Source of the DNA: Echinarachnius parma
Lineage: Eukaryota > Echinodermata > Echinoidea > Clypeasteroida > Echinarachniidae
Direction of reading: 5' to 3'
DNA: 64,000 nt
Assembly: GCA_037951105.1 (NCBI GenBank)
Contig: JBAMJV010002081.1
Location: 97,571 to 161,570, forward strand
A program made the position numbers and the translations under genes. The notes under the pieces are model-generated. The model did no database searches. It worked only from the letters and a program-made list of their open reading frames with translations, and was not told the DNA's origin. Numbering within the stretch: the stretch's first letter is position 1; every line of letters starts with the position of its first letter. This document shows positions 35,211 through 46,534 of this stretch, in pieces.

Positions 35211-36702
35211 AAATGTTCATAAGTCCAATGTTTTTCTTACTATTCATGTTCTAAATGGTTTATAGAGAAAATTCAGCTTTGTTGCCACCTCGGCAACATT
35301 GAGCAATTTTTGTTATAAGCATTATAAAGATAATGAGCTAATTTGCATATTTCTGAAATAAGGTCAGAGCTAGTCATTTGCTATCTAGGAATAGTGCAAA
35401 CATATTGAAAACTATTATTTAAAGGTGTTTTGGGGTAAGGAATTCATTTCCGGTGCCCATTTGCATTTGCCATATGGGCAACACCCTGAAATCCAAGATG
35501 GCTGCCCCTAATTTGCATATTTATGAATATTATTGGTTTTTGGTAGTTTAATCCATTCATGAGCAAAAAGTACAGGATATTATGTTCCAATCATGTTCTA
35601 CATATCTATTAAAGATATTTCAGCTTTGTTGCCACCTTGGCAACACTCAGCAATGCATATAATTAGCATAATTAGGTTTTTCACCTAATTTGCATATTCC
35701 CAGAAATCAAGTAAAATCGTATATATTGTGAACCCGAAAACTAAAAATTACGAGTAATACCTCTTTTCCAAGGTTTTGGGGGCAACAAAGCCATTTCTGA
35801 TACTTAATTCAACATAAAACCATGGCAACCCACATAAATCCAAGATGGCCACCTTTGGCTTTTGTAAGGAGAGAATGTTATTAGTCTGTTTGATCGCATT
35901 TATTTCATAAATGTATTGTTTTTTACTGTTAAGACCAAACTGAATTGTGAGTACAGTATTCTAGTTGCTTATTCCAATGATTGAACTAAAAAAAAAAGAT
36001 CATCCCGAGCTTTTATAACCAAAAGAAGGAATACATGTATCCTAGCTCGACTAATTTTGGGATCGGCCATCTTGGATTTATATGGGTTGCCATGGAGATA
36101 TGTCGAATTAAGTATCATAAATGGATTTGTTGCCCCCCAAAACCTTGAAAAAGTGGTATTACTCGTAATTTTTAGTTTTCGGGGTCACAATATATACGAT
36201 TTTACTTGATTTATGGGAATATGCAAATTAGGTGAAAAACCTAATTATGCTAATTATATGCATTGCTGATTGTTGCCAAGGTGGCAACAAAGCTGAAATA
36301 TATTTAATACATATGTAGAACATGATTGAAACATAATATCCTGTACTTTTTGTTTATTAATGGCCCCAGCCACCAAAAACCAATCATATTCATAAATATG
36401 CAAATTAGGGGCAGCCATATTGGATTTCAGGGTGTTGCCCATATGGCACAAGCAAATAAGCATTGGAAATGGATTCCTTACCCCAAAACACCTTTAAATA
36501 ATAGTTTTCATTATGTTTGCACTATTTCTAGATAGCAAATGACCTCTGACCTTATTTCAGAAATATGCAAATTAGCTCATTATCTTTCTAATGCTTATAA
36601 AAAAAATTGCTCAATGTTGCCGACGTGGCAACAAAGCTGAATTTTCTCTATAAACCATTTAGAACATGAATAGCAAAAAAAAACATTGGACTTATGAGTG
36701 TC
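35211..36702. mobile_element. 1.5-kb foldback element
   Basis: Left arm from CTAGAAATGTTCATAAGTCC pairs with the right arm ending CATTGGACTTATGAGTG, with arms of about 700 bp around a centre near 35,970. The arms carry the repeated word GTTGCCACCTTGGCAAC, itself a hairpin, and AAGATGGCCACC / AAGATGGCTGCC. Arms differ by scattered substitutions. No transposase. Confidence 0.8.
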
Positions 36703-36769
36703 TCCAGGTCTAATACACGACATATAGAACCGTCTACTGGACTATCCCTGGGTTATGTATAACTAATTC

Positions 36770-37200
36770 ACATTGACGGGATTGTTGAATTATGGTATAG
36801 AGGGCGCTTCAAGAAATGTTTTTTTGTTGTTGTTGTGAGGTAATGAAAAACGGAGTGTCCACTTTGAAAGAGCATACAATGTCAGAATAAGCTTTATTTG
36901 TTAAACATCGGTTCAGAAACAGCTGAAATATCAATAAATAGCAGCTGATCGGTTACACTTTTTCAAAAATTCATAAAAAAGAGGTTTATAAATACTACTA
37001 GTAGTTGTTCACATGCACAATTTTTCATTAAAAAATGTATAAATCAATGTATTTTTAGAGAGCACCCTCTTGTGTTTTAATGGCTCATTTTGAATGATAA
37101 CAGGCTTTTTACTTAGTCGCTTGTAATTTTGTATACCTTTTGAGCATGGTAGATTTATAACTATTAGTTTGTAATGTTATGGTGCAGGTTTTGGTTACTA
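36770..37200. repeat. Interspersed 'AGGGCGCTTCAAGAAAT' family copy
   Basis: Starts TATAGAGGGCGCTTCAAGAAATG, continues with AGAGCATACAAT, TTCAGAAACAGCTGAAATAT and ends with TGGTGCAGGTTTTGGTTACT. The longest copy besides that at 44,755-45,800. Confidence 0.6.
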
Positions 37201-37365
37201 AAATTCAGTTTGACCAAAAGTATCTCTTCAATAAATAATTTTACATGATTTTGGCCAATTCATGCTGTCCATTTTTGTTTTCCACGACGTATGGTATGAT
37301 TATGGGGGCACCGGTGGGGGGATGTGCCCCCCTTAATTGTAGCTACGCTCCTGACACACATACAT

Positions 37366-37515
37366 GTACACACAATCACACACACACACACACACACACA
37401 CATGTACACACGCACACACACACACACACACACACATGTTCACGCACACACACACACACGTTCACGCACACACACACACACACACATGTTCACACACACA
37501 CACACACACACACAC
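37366..37515. repeat. (CA)n microsatellite
   Basis: About 150 bp of CA repeats interrupted by CATGTTCACG and CATGTACACG words. Reading frames on the plus strand are His-Thr artefacts. Confidence 0.9.
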
Positions 37516-38891
37516 ATTCAGGGGCACATGTTTCTAATAATAATGGTTGAAATAAACCATTTCAACTTGTCATAGATGTTACATACACAATACTATCAGA
37601 TAGCAATGTACATGTACACACTGAAGAATTTACATTTTCAAAGTTATGAGAAATGAATGGGTAAAAGTTCAAAAGAGTTGGAATTGGTGCTTAATTGTAA
37701 TTAATAAGAAAATAATTTAATTCATTCAGAACATTGTTAACATGAGATATCAAAATGAAATGTACATATTCTTTATAAATATATATTTGGGACCAGTATG
37801 GTCCCGAAAATACTCTGGCTTGGAAATACATGTTGTGGCAAAATCGGTCAGTCCTGAACGGGTTAACCAAGCATGGTGCATATAGTAGAGGATGAAGTGA
37901 GGACTTATTTCTTGTAGGGGCTTGCTGCCTCTAAGGGAGGGAACAGGATGCTCAGGACCCAGGGGCCCGATTACGGACCAGCGACATTTACCATGGTTAT
38001 TAGCATCATTGGCTCTAACTCATCGATGTCAATAATGCTAGAATAATAAACAAATCAACAGAACGTAGCAGAGCACACATACTGCCCTTACTCATTCAAC
38101 CGTAAACGATTAAACAAGCATATCTAGAGATCAGTGGAACTAGGGCTGGTCCTGGGTCATGATCGTGCTCGTCCACTGTTTACCTTCAATTACTCCTTTT
38201 GTTGTGTATTGTTTTATCAACTGCTTCAACCCACAAACGCCCAAAATCACAGGCAAATTGTTGAGAATCATCACTATCTTCTAACAAAAGAATATGATAT
38301 ATCACTTCTATTCTGTACTTTTAAAGGGACAGTCCGCCTTTTACAAATCATCTGAAAAGTTTCCAGTATCTAGATGGGGATAAATATGACACCCATAGAT
38401 TCTATGAAGGAAAAACTACGAAGAAAAAAATAGCAAAGATATCCTCTCTTCAATGTACTACATTTCGGCCACTTGATATGTTTAGCCGATTCATTGTCAG
38501 AATACAACTGTCATGAACTTAAATCACGAGAAACCTGTGTATAGATACAATTTTTATGTGCATGCTACAAAATAACAATCTCAAATGAAAAAAAGAAGGA
38601 ATAGATCTTAAGTTTGAAAAATATTTCAGTACTTGATTGATTCTTCGGTCATTAAGTAGCTAACGTGAACGAATTTACAGACGGGCGAAGGATCATAAAT
38701 GGGACAATAAAAGACGTTGCACGTTTTATTATTTGGAGGTTTATAACCATTTATAACTCCACGAAAAGGAGGTTTCAACTTTCAAGCCCTAATTTTTTCA
38801 GGCAAGCTGGTAAATGACATTTTCTTTCATGTAAGACAATAACCTCGCAACTTTTAAAATTTGGTTTGTTGGCTGAAGTCACAATGAGGTA

Positions 38892-39058
38892 CAGTGGAAC
38901 CTCTTTAAAAATGAGCTCTGTTATAACAAGGTACCTGACATGACAAAGTTAATATACAGCTCCAGGTTCTATGTATTAAATATATTTAAGCCCTGATACA
39001 AGATATCTGATAAAACAATGTAAATTCAATGAATACTCATTATAAAGAGGTTTCACTG
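38892..39058. mobile_element. pogo/Tigger-like MITE, second copy
   Basis: TA-flanked, ends CAGTGGAACCTCTTT and AAAGAGGTTTCACTG, with ATAACAAGG and ATTATAAAGAGG words inside. Related to 12,094-12,267. Confidence 0.65.
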
Positions 39059-39574
39059 TTCTTCAAAAAAACTTTGTTCAAGATGTGATCCTGTTGCTTC
39101 CATCACCTTAAAGAGGACCACCATGCAAAGAAGAACACAGCCTTATATATGTGTTTTAGTACTGTTATTTTACCATTAAATAGATGTCCAACACTTTGTA
39201 AAGGGTTGAGTAATTCATAAATAATGCAATTAATCACTAAAACTTGTGGAACCTGACATGGCCTTTGGTTCTGTAAGCGCCAAATGTCTGCAAGTGCTTA
39301 AATTTGATATATGTGCACTTTTGGAGACAATAGAACATGTATGTCCTACTTAGACTTAGGCAATGGACTTGTCTTCTTTTAGGATCCATTTCAGAGTTTG
39401 ATAGACACGGGTGGGTAGCACTCATGAGTGACCCTTTGAGTAATTTTATCCCTCTGACATCTTCACTGTATTCCTGAGGCATGACTTTCTGATCAAGTCT
39501 TTTCAGATGCCAATGCATGGCTTGCCCTTATTCAAAGCCCTCGATTCCTATGGCTACCCAACAATTTCATTCGG

Positions 39575-39660
39575 CCACCAGACACTCATTGTATTTGCCA
39601 CTGCAACACACAAGTCTATGGTGGGAGTCTATCTGACCGGCTTTCTCTATCCATGTGACG
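39575..39660 (-). pseudogene. Possible third, highly degenerate shadow of WDR83 exon 5
   Basis: GACCGGCTTTCTCTA and TCGGCCACCAGAC resemble blocks of the shadow copy at 39,690-39,850. Too diverged to be certain. Confidence 0.3.
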
Positions 39661-39689
39661 ACATGATGATTTGAGCAATGTTTGTCATA

Positions 39690-39850
39690 AAATCAAGTGG
39701 TGTCACTGTCCTGACTGGAGTCCTGCGGCCCCCAGACTTTGAATAGCCCCTCAGATGCTGAGAGGAGACAGGCCTCGGTAGGATGGAAGGCGAGAGATGG
39801 CACTGCATCCTGACCAGCTTTCTCTACCATTTTTGCATTCATTTGATCCA
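39690..39850 (-). pseudogene. Shadow copy of WDR83 exon 5
   Basis: Offset 189 bp downstream of the true last exon. The body still reads as protein (EKAG..VPSLAFHPTEACLLSAS..VWGPQD..) with a stop at the homologous place. The 5' part carries a net frameshift relative to exon 5, and the nearest acceptor-like CTTCAG does not join exon 4 in frame. Probably a decaying tandem duplicate, but the preserved frame is notable. Confidence 0.7.
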
Positions 39851-39881
39851 CATTTCTGAAGATGCAATGTTTCCCATAGAA

Positions 39882-40037
39882 TCAAGTGGCATCGTCATCA
39901 TCCTCACTGTAGTCCTGTGGCCGCCAGACTTTGACTAGCCCCTCGGATGCAGAGAGGAGACAGGCCTCAGTAGGATGGAAGGAGAGAGATGGCACTACAT
40001 GTTTCCCGGCCTTCTCGATCGTTGTTGTCATAGATCC
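39882..40037 (-). CDS. WDR83: WDR83 exon 5 (last WD repeat, stop)
   Basis: Acceptor TTTTCCAG, phase 0. Encodes GSMTTTIEKAGKHVVPSLSF through HPTEACLLSAS and VKVWRPQDYSEDDDDAT, then TGA. The acidic tail replaces the human EEAYEAEDG tail. Confidence 0.9.
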   Translation of the reverse strand, partial: GSMTTTIEKAGKHVVPSLSFHPTEACLLSASEGLVKVWRPQDYSEDDDDAT

Positions 40038-43000
40038 CTGGAAAAAAAAAGAAGGAAAGAAAAATAAAGACTTTTGTTAAATATCTTTTCATATCATATT
40101 TCAATGGCTATTTTTATCATATTTGCTCTATTCCAACATGACTGGCCTCAAACACAAGCACATGCTGCTTTCCGGAGGTCTCGAATATGATTTAGAACTA
40201 GATGGATCTTCGATTGCGCGCAATCGAAAATTATGCCTCCGCTATCACGCGATTTTAATATCAAGCCCAAATTAACATGCACTGATTTAATTTTTAAAAA
40301 TATTGTTCATATATTTTGAGTCCTGTGACCTTGACCATATGACCCCAATCTTTGAAGGCTCCCTAAAAAACATTCAGGTACCAAGTTTGATTGAAATCTG
40401 ACATTCAGTTCTGGAAATTTTGCCATTACAAGCCATTTTCGCATACATATTGAGTCCTGTGACCTTAACCTTTGACCTCATGACCCCTCAAATCTAATCA
40501 GATCAGTGGCACCTTGATATGTACACTCATACCAAGTTTGAAATTGATCCGTCAACCGGTTCTTGAGATATCGCAAGAACAAGGCATTTTTGCACATACA
40601 TTTAGTCCTGTGACCTTGACCTTTGACCTCATAAACCCCAAAATCTAATCAGATCATTGCCACCCCAATATCTACACTAATACCAAGTTTGAATTTGATC
40701 CGTCAACCAGTTCTTGAGATATCGCGAGAACAAGGCATTTTTGCATATATATTGAGTCCTGTGACCTTGACCTTTGACCTCATGACCCCTAAAATCTAAT
40801 CAGATCATTGTCACCCCAATATGTACACTCATACCAAGTTTGAAATTGATCCGTCAACTGGTTCTTGAGATATCGCGAGAACGAAAACGGGACGGACGGA
40901 CGGACGGACAACCCGAAAACATAATGCCTCCGGCCACTTCGTTGGCGGAGGCATAAAAAGTACACTAATTGTCTACTTCTGTTTTTGTTTTTTTTGCCAA
41001 ATAAATTGAACAGAACTAGACTGATTGATCGCATAATTTACTATTTTTCAGACCAATCAAGAAAAACAATGTTTAAATTTTGTTGGCATAGCGACATTGC
41101 GATTGATAGAAACTCTGTTTGCAACATCCCCAGTACTTATTTTCTTATCCTACATATTCTTAAAATTAAATAGTACCTCAACCAGATCCCAGAAGCAGAT
41201 GCGACCGTCCTCCGACCCACTCACTACGTGGCTATCAGTCTCATTCATGCAGCAGTCAATGCGGTAGTCTCGGTTTACGTGGCCCCGGTACTCGCCCAGC
41301 AGTTCACCACTGTCCTTGTCTAGCAGCCTGAGGGCGCTGTCTTGCGACGAGACCAGCGTGCACTGGCCATCCTTGGTGAAGCGAACGCAAGTTATGGGCT
41401 CTGGTTATCAGCAAGGGAAATGAAAGAGCAGAGACATTTTAAAATTATATTTAATAAAGTCAGACATACAAATACCCCTTTTTATTCCTCAAGAGCTCCC
41501 CACTGTCCCTGTCCAGCAGTCTGAGGGCGCTATTTTCCAACAAGACAAGGTTGCACTGGCCATCCTTGATGAAATAAACTCAAATAAAATGCTCTGTGAT
41601 CAGCAAGAGAAATGTGAATCAGAATGTCATCGACAGGTTTGATCAATGCACATGGTTGATAAAAAGGTAGCTCATGCCACCTCTCATGTTTCAGTTGGAC
41701 TTGTGATTGTGAGGGAGAGGACAAAAAAGAAAAGAAAAGTTATTTAATTTTAAAGTAATGCTCATGCTTTATGCACTCCAGTCTCAGGTACTTTCCCCAG
41801 TGAGAACACTAAGCTGTTCCCTTCTAAAATTTTGAAATACCCAAACAGTAGGCAATGGGTTGAAGTTAACTATTACATTTATAAACAACATTTTACGCTT
41901 TTACCTAACATGTGTAAGAATATATCATAACTTCTCTATTAAATCTAAAAAGTTGGACAAAAAATACTTTGAAATTGACTATTTGAGCAATAAAATGTTT
42001 ACATTTAAAAGGCTTTACGATCACTCACTTGAGATACAGTCTGCGTGCATCTGACCATTACGCAGATCATACCGCCTGACTCTCCCATCAACTGAACCAG
42101 TCAGAATCTCATAGTCAGAGACCTGGATGGAAGTAATAGTGTCTTTGGCCTCCTCCAGTGTTTGAACCGGGTCAAACTTTCTTGACCGGCAGTCCCAGAC
42201 CTTTACAGAGGCATCGATGGAGCCTGGGTTTTTATAGTGTATCATAAAAGAAATAGAAGAATGTAAACTTTGAGTTTGATTTCCACATTTCAACAGCATG
42301 CAATCTAAATAATATTGTTGACATTAAATTAGTATATCATATTGACATTTCTTGTACGCATTTAATGAAACAATTTTATGGGTGATGAATCCTCGCGAGT
42401 TACACAGCGTAAATAGATAGTTTTTTTGCTTTTACATTCATTATGAAACCCAATTGACTTTCTTTACATTGTTTACATTCTTCAAAAAGACCAATCGCTG
42501 TCCAAGACCACTGGTTTAGATGGCCGAGACAAGTAAAAAGTGGACCTTTCTAAATTTAGGGGAGGGGGGGGGGGGGGGGGGGGGGTGCGTATGCACCCAA
42601 TGCACCCCCCCCTCTGGCTACGGGCCTGCCACTGACCCATTTAATTACCTGAGAGAATGACGGTGGAGTCCTCATTGAAGCAGACACAGCTGACACTTCC
42701 TGCGTGGCCCCGGTATTTCCGCATCATCTTCCCACTGGCAACATCCCACAGTACTACGGTCTTATCCCCACTGCATGAGCACAGGTGAGCGTTGTCGATG
42801 GATGCCTGGGCGTCTAAGACCTCATAGCCGTGGCCAGAATAACTCTAAGTTGAAGTAAAAGAAAAAATAAGTAAAACAAGAAGTAAAATAAAAACACTTA
42901 ATGGAATGAAACTTATGAAAGTCAGTTAGGGCCTAGCTTTCAATCACTCCAGAGTTGAATTTATAAAGACATATCAATCGATCAGTATCAAGCATTTAAC

Positions 43001-43440
43001 ATTTTTTTTTGCAGGATTTGTAGATAAAATACAAAAATAAATGTATACAATTAATATTTCTTCATATTCATCACAAATCCTTAACCATGATTAAGCCGTT
43101 CTAGAAAATCTGAAACACTAACATGATTACCTTTTGATCGACAAATCTATCGTTTTTAATTATGGCCTCTTTTACATTCAATTGCATTCTTTTAGTTTTA
43201 CTGTCGACCCTGGCCGACAGTGAAAGAATGAAATTAAGTAAAAGAGGCCATGAAAACGATAGATTTGTTGTTCTAGATTACCTTTAGAAGTAGCCCTCGC
43301 TTTGGGTTCCACAACTTGAGAGATTTGTCACTGCCACATGACAGGCAGTAGTTGCCATCAACGTTGAAGCGCACTGCACGGATGGCCCCCTGCTTGCAGT
43401 CCAGTATCTTCACAAGTTTAGTAGGAAGAGAAGCAGCCAT
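39882..43440 (-). CDS. WDR83: WDR83 (MORG1), WD40-repeat scaffold protein, five coding exons
   Basis: Exons (minus strand): 43440-43282, 42844-42649, 42223-42029, 41400-41177 and 40037-39882. Phases join cleanly to 309 codons plus stop; human WDR83 is 315. Diagnostic stretches match the human protein from memory: LDCKQGAIRAVRFNVDGNYC, CGSDKSLKLWNP, YSGHGYEVLDA, a GSVDGRVRRYDLR repeat and SGSEDGRICFWDLVE. These are successive WD repeats forming one beta-propeller. In known systems WDR83 is a MAPK-pathway scaffold (MORG1) and associates with the spliceosome. The ATG lies five bases after a 5'UTR splice acceptor. Head-to-head with the THAP9-like gene. Exons 4 and 5 each have a tandem shadow copy. 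Confidence 0.93.
40231..40956. mobile_element. GCGGAGGCATAA element with TGACCTTTGACC repeats
   Basis: Inverted ends TTATGCCTCCGC and GCGGAGGCATAA. The interior is about four diverged units of roughly 135 bp, each with GTCCTGTGACCTTGACC, TTTGACCTCATGACCCC, AATCTAATCAGATC and CAAGTTTGAAATTGATCCGT. A (GGAC)n run precedes the right end. It lies in intron 4 of WDR83. This repeat type is common in marine invertebrates, as I recall it. Confidence 0.75.
41177..41400 (-). CDS. WDR83: WDR83 exon 4
   Basis: Acceptor AACCAG, donor GAG|GTACTA. Phase 1 in, phase 0 out. Encodes KPITCVRFTKDGQCTLVSSQ, LRLLDKDSGELLGEYRGH, HVVSGSEDGRICFWDLVE. Two WD repeats with their terminal dipeptides. Confidence 0.92.
41486..41620 (-). 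pseudogene. Shadow copy of WDR83 exon 4
   Basis: Offset 193 bp into intron 3. It repeats the acceptor side and first about 110 bases of the exon with many substitutions (CTGAGGGCGCT, CACTGGCCATCCTTG and TGATCAGCAAG are shared). Frame not maintained, no donor. Confidence 0.7.
42029..42223 (-). CDS. WDR83: WDR83 exon 3
   Basis: Acceptor AACCCAG, donor CAA|GTGAGT, phase 1 at both ends. Encodes SIDASVKVWDCRSRKFDPVQ, then TLEEAKDTITSIQV and GSVDGRVRRYDLRNGQ. Confidence 0.92.
42550..42640. mobile_element. Truncated CAGTGGC-family element with G tract
   Basis: A run of more than 25 Gs, then a C/G hairpin and CTACGGGCCTGCCACTG at the right end, directly beside WDR83 exon 2. Only one terminal end is clear. 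Confidence 0.5.
42649..42844 (-). CDS. WDR83: WDR83 exon 2
   Basis: Acceptor CAACTTAG, donor CAG|GTAATT, phase 0 in, 1 out. Encodes SYSGHGYEVLDAQASIDNAH, SGDKTVVLWDVASGKMMRKY and RGHAGSVSCVCFNEDSTVIL, two WD repeats with GH and WD dipeptides. Confidence 0.93.
43130..43275. repeat. Foldback in WDR83 intron 1
   Basis: ATCGACAAATCTATCGTTTT and the inverted AAACGATAGATTTGTTGTTC pair, with inner AATGGCCTCTTTTAC-type arms and a CTGTCGACCCTGGCCGACAG hairpin at the centre. Confidence 0.65.
43282..43440 (-). CDS. WDR83: WDR83 exon 1 (first coding exon)
   Basis: ATG at 43440. Donor AAG|GTAATC, phase 0. Encodes MAASLPTKLVKILDCKQGAI, RAVRFNVDGNYCLSCGSDKS and LKLWNPKRGLLLK. Confidence 0.93.
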
Positions 43441-43952
43441 GTTCCCTGAAATTTAAGATTGAGTAATTGTGACATTTCTTCAAACATCACTTCATTGACA
43501 TTTTTCATTGACATTGACAATTTGCATATCAATAAGTGATTTTGGATTTGGGATTGACGTCAACAAATACAGAACAACCAATACAAAAACAATACAACAA
43601 ATTCAATAGCAAAATAGTACTAAAGCTAAAAGTAAAACCATGATTCAATGAAAACAAACCTTGCTTGCCTGCGAAGCCAGGCAAAGTCTGACAAACCTTG
43701 CTAATGCTAGCCAAGGTTCAATAATATTTTAAATAAAGAAACCTGAGAAACCTGTGCAGCATAGTTCGCTAATTAGTCAAATGAACATTTTAAAATTTAT
43801 TTCATGAAATTCATCCAAAATTTAAATGTGTCATAATTTATAAACTCATACGCGTTAGCATCTAGAATTGCCGACAGTCATGACAGTAATTCATAATGAT
43901 CTCCAGCACGACATTGCATTTAAAGTACCATAAATATGCTCGACCTACTTAC

Positions 43953-44080
43953 CTTAGTTATAAGCACAACAACTTCACAAGATACAGCCAAGTAGTTCGG
44001 ATCGGTTCTCTCTTGAGTTCCCGGCCGGGAGAGTAGCGGGCTGGATGTACGAGTAAAATACGAAATGGCCTAGAGCTAGA
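43953..44080 (-). promoter_or_regulatory. WDR83: WDR83 noncoding first exon and proximal promoter
   Basis: A donor CTAAG|GTAAGT at 43953 pairs with the acceptor TTTCAG|GGAAC at 43445, five bases before the ATG. The 5' end is not defined but must lie downstream of the transposon that begins at 44091. Contains a CCCGGCCGGGA palindrome. Splice-site pairing is inference. Confidence 0.55.
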
Positions 44081-44085
44081 GCGAG

Positions 44086-44090
<5 letters not shown>

Positions 44091-44126
<36 letters not shown>

Positions 44127-46381
44127 CCTACTAAAACACGCGAAGCACTACGAAGCACTAAGAAGCACTACGAAGCACTGCGAATCACTACGAAGCACAG
44201 CGAAGATTATGTTTAAGGTCAATGAGAATCACCGCGAAGAAAATCATGTATTGTAGGTATAGGAAACTAACTTCTTGGCGCGCACCTAGAGGGAGATCGT
44301 TCTTGATCGATTGTCGGATCAAGTTGGGAGGTTACAGAGAGAAAACATAATTCCAGATTGGCGTTGCCATGGGATAGAAGGAGGGAGTGGGGGGGGGGGG
44401 GGGGGGGGGGGGTTTGGGCTTGGCTTAATAAAGATACACCACAATTATATTTTCTGATGGCGTAGCCGGGGGGGGGGGGGGGGTGGGGCCTGCTTAATAA
44501 AGATACACCCCAATTATATTTTTAGATGGCGTAGCCAGGGGGGGGGGGGGTGTTTAATAATGATACAACACAATTATATTTTCAGATGGCGTAGCCGGGG
44601 GGGTGGTGCTTAATACAGACAAAAACTATAACGTAGGGGGAGGGGGCTTGCGCTTAAAGGCAGAGTTGAGTATTGGTATTTCCCAAAGTGCCCCCCCGAT
44701 ATTTTTTGTGAGATAATGAAAAACTGACTGTCAAATTCGAAAGAACTTACAATTGATGACAGAATTAAAGGGATAGTTGAGTTCTGGTAGAGAGAGAGTA
44801 TACAGTTTTAGTAAAACTGAATTTTAGTAACCAAAACCTGCACCATTACATTACAAACTAATAGATATAACTCCACCATGCCTAAAAGGAATTTAAAAAT
44901 TACAAACGACTAAGTTAATGCCTGTTATGATTTTTAAAAAGAGCTGTTTAAACTAAAGAGGGCGCTTTAAAAAATGCATTTGTTTAAACCATTTTAAATA
45001 AAATATTGTGCATGTGATGTTTCGTTGAAATAGTGATTAGATAGAGAGATAATCAACAACTATCTAAAAACCTCTTTTGAAAAAATTTGAAAAGAGGAAG
45101 CATTTTAAAACGAATTTAACGGCTGGTTCAAAAATATTGAATACTTTTGATGCCCCACATTTATTACAAATGGATATGTTTATGGATATTTCAGCCGTTT
45201 CTGAACCGATTTTGATCAAATAAAGTTTATTCTGCCATTAAAATGGTATGCTCTTTCAAATTTGACACTCAGTTTTTCATTATCTCACAAAAAAATTATT
45301 TTGTGTAGCGCCCTCTCTACAAAAACTCAAAAAGGCTATCCCTTTAACTTTATTTGATCAAATCGGTTCAGAAATGGCTGAAATATCCATAAATACATTT
45401 GTATTCAAAAGTTCTTCACCGGCAATCACCAGGCGATATTTTGGACTTTGTAGAAAAAAAAATTAAAATGCTCGAAGACTACTTTGAAAAAAATCTGAAT
45501 AGGTTTTTAAAAAGTCCTTAATTATATCTCTATTGAATCATTATTTTAAGTTTTTAACAAACATTAAATGCACAATTTTGTATGAAAAAAAGGCTAAAAT
45601 CAATGATTTTGTTTAAATAGCGCCCTCTTGAGTTGTAACGGCTCTTTTGAATGATAACAGGGGTTTTACTTAGTCGTTTGTAATTGTGTATACTTTTCGA
45701 GCATGGTGAAGTTATAACTATTACTTTGTACCGTAATGGTGCAGGTTTTGGTTACTAAAGTTAAGTTTGACCAATACTCAACTATCCCTTTAATTACCCT
45801 TCCCGTTATGTTTACTTTACGAGAGAAGGAAAAAAAAAAAAGGTCATTGTCTATATGGTACCTGACTACAAGATGGTTTTCCCCGACTCCCGAATGACTT
45901 ATACTGCCCTAAAACAAGTTGACACGAACTTGCCAAAAGATTTGCCCGAATAAGACATAACATTGGTGTTGCATGAATAGGACATGGTTTGTCCGAAGTT
46001 GTGGTTGTTAATTAGCTGCATATGGCCGTTTTTTAAAAACTCCCGGGAGTCTGAATCACCCGAACCCCCCCCCCCCCCCCCCCCCCCCACCTACCCCTGC
46101 CTCCTTCGCCTGTACACCCTCTCCACCTCCTACGCCGATAATTATAATCGACAATTTAGCGTGAAACTATTCCTATCATGATCGATTCGTCAGTCGCTGA
46201 CGAATCGATGATGAACGAATCTCCTCCTAATGGTGCTCCTTTAGCACGGCGCTCTTCGCAGTGTTTCCTTGGTGACTCTGAACAGAATCTTCGCTGTGCT
46301 TCGTAGTGCTTCACAGTGCTCTTCGCAGTGCTTCATAGTCCTTCTTAGTGTTTCGTAGTGCTTCGCGTGTTTTAGTATGAC
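44091..46381. mobile_element. 2.3-kb transposon between WDR83 and the THAP9-like gene
   Basis: Flanked by the 9-bp direct repeat CGAGTTGGG (44082-44090 and 46382-46390). The left end is a 35-base G run then TCCTACTAAAACACGCGAAG. The right end is CTTCGCGTGTTTTAGTATGA, its inverse with one change. Subterminal arms are many copies of GAAGCACTAC words. A 9-bp target site suggests a Mutator-like element. The interior holds a three-unit tandem (44,427-44,600, about 65-70 bp, CAATTATATTTT..GATGGCGTAGCC plus G tracts) and a long copy of the AGGGCGC interspersed family (44,755-45,800). No transposase. A related 469-bp element is at 55,414-55,882. Confidence 0.75.
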
Positions 46382-46390
46382 CGAGTTGGG

Positions 46391-46534
46391 GTTATTCTTC
46401 GGGGATTTTGTGTAACGCTGAATTTCGTACACATGGGGAAGGGCGCCCCTAGTATAGTACAGTACGTGTTGAGAGTACGTAAACTTCTTGCATGTTGTTT
46501 TCGCGCGTAGCCTTTGAAAACACAATAGGGAACA
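46391..46534 (+). promoter_or_regulatory. Presumed promoter and 5'UTR of the THAP9-like gene
   Basis: The only unique sequence between the transposon and the ATG. Before insertion it would have been contiguous with the WDR83 5' region, about 280 bp from the WDR83 first donor to this ATG. No TATA box is clear. ATG context is AACAATGG. Confidence 0.5.

Noticed and set aside
37245-37575. His-Thr-rich proteins
   Set aside because: Translation of a CA microsatellite.
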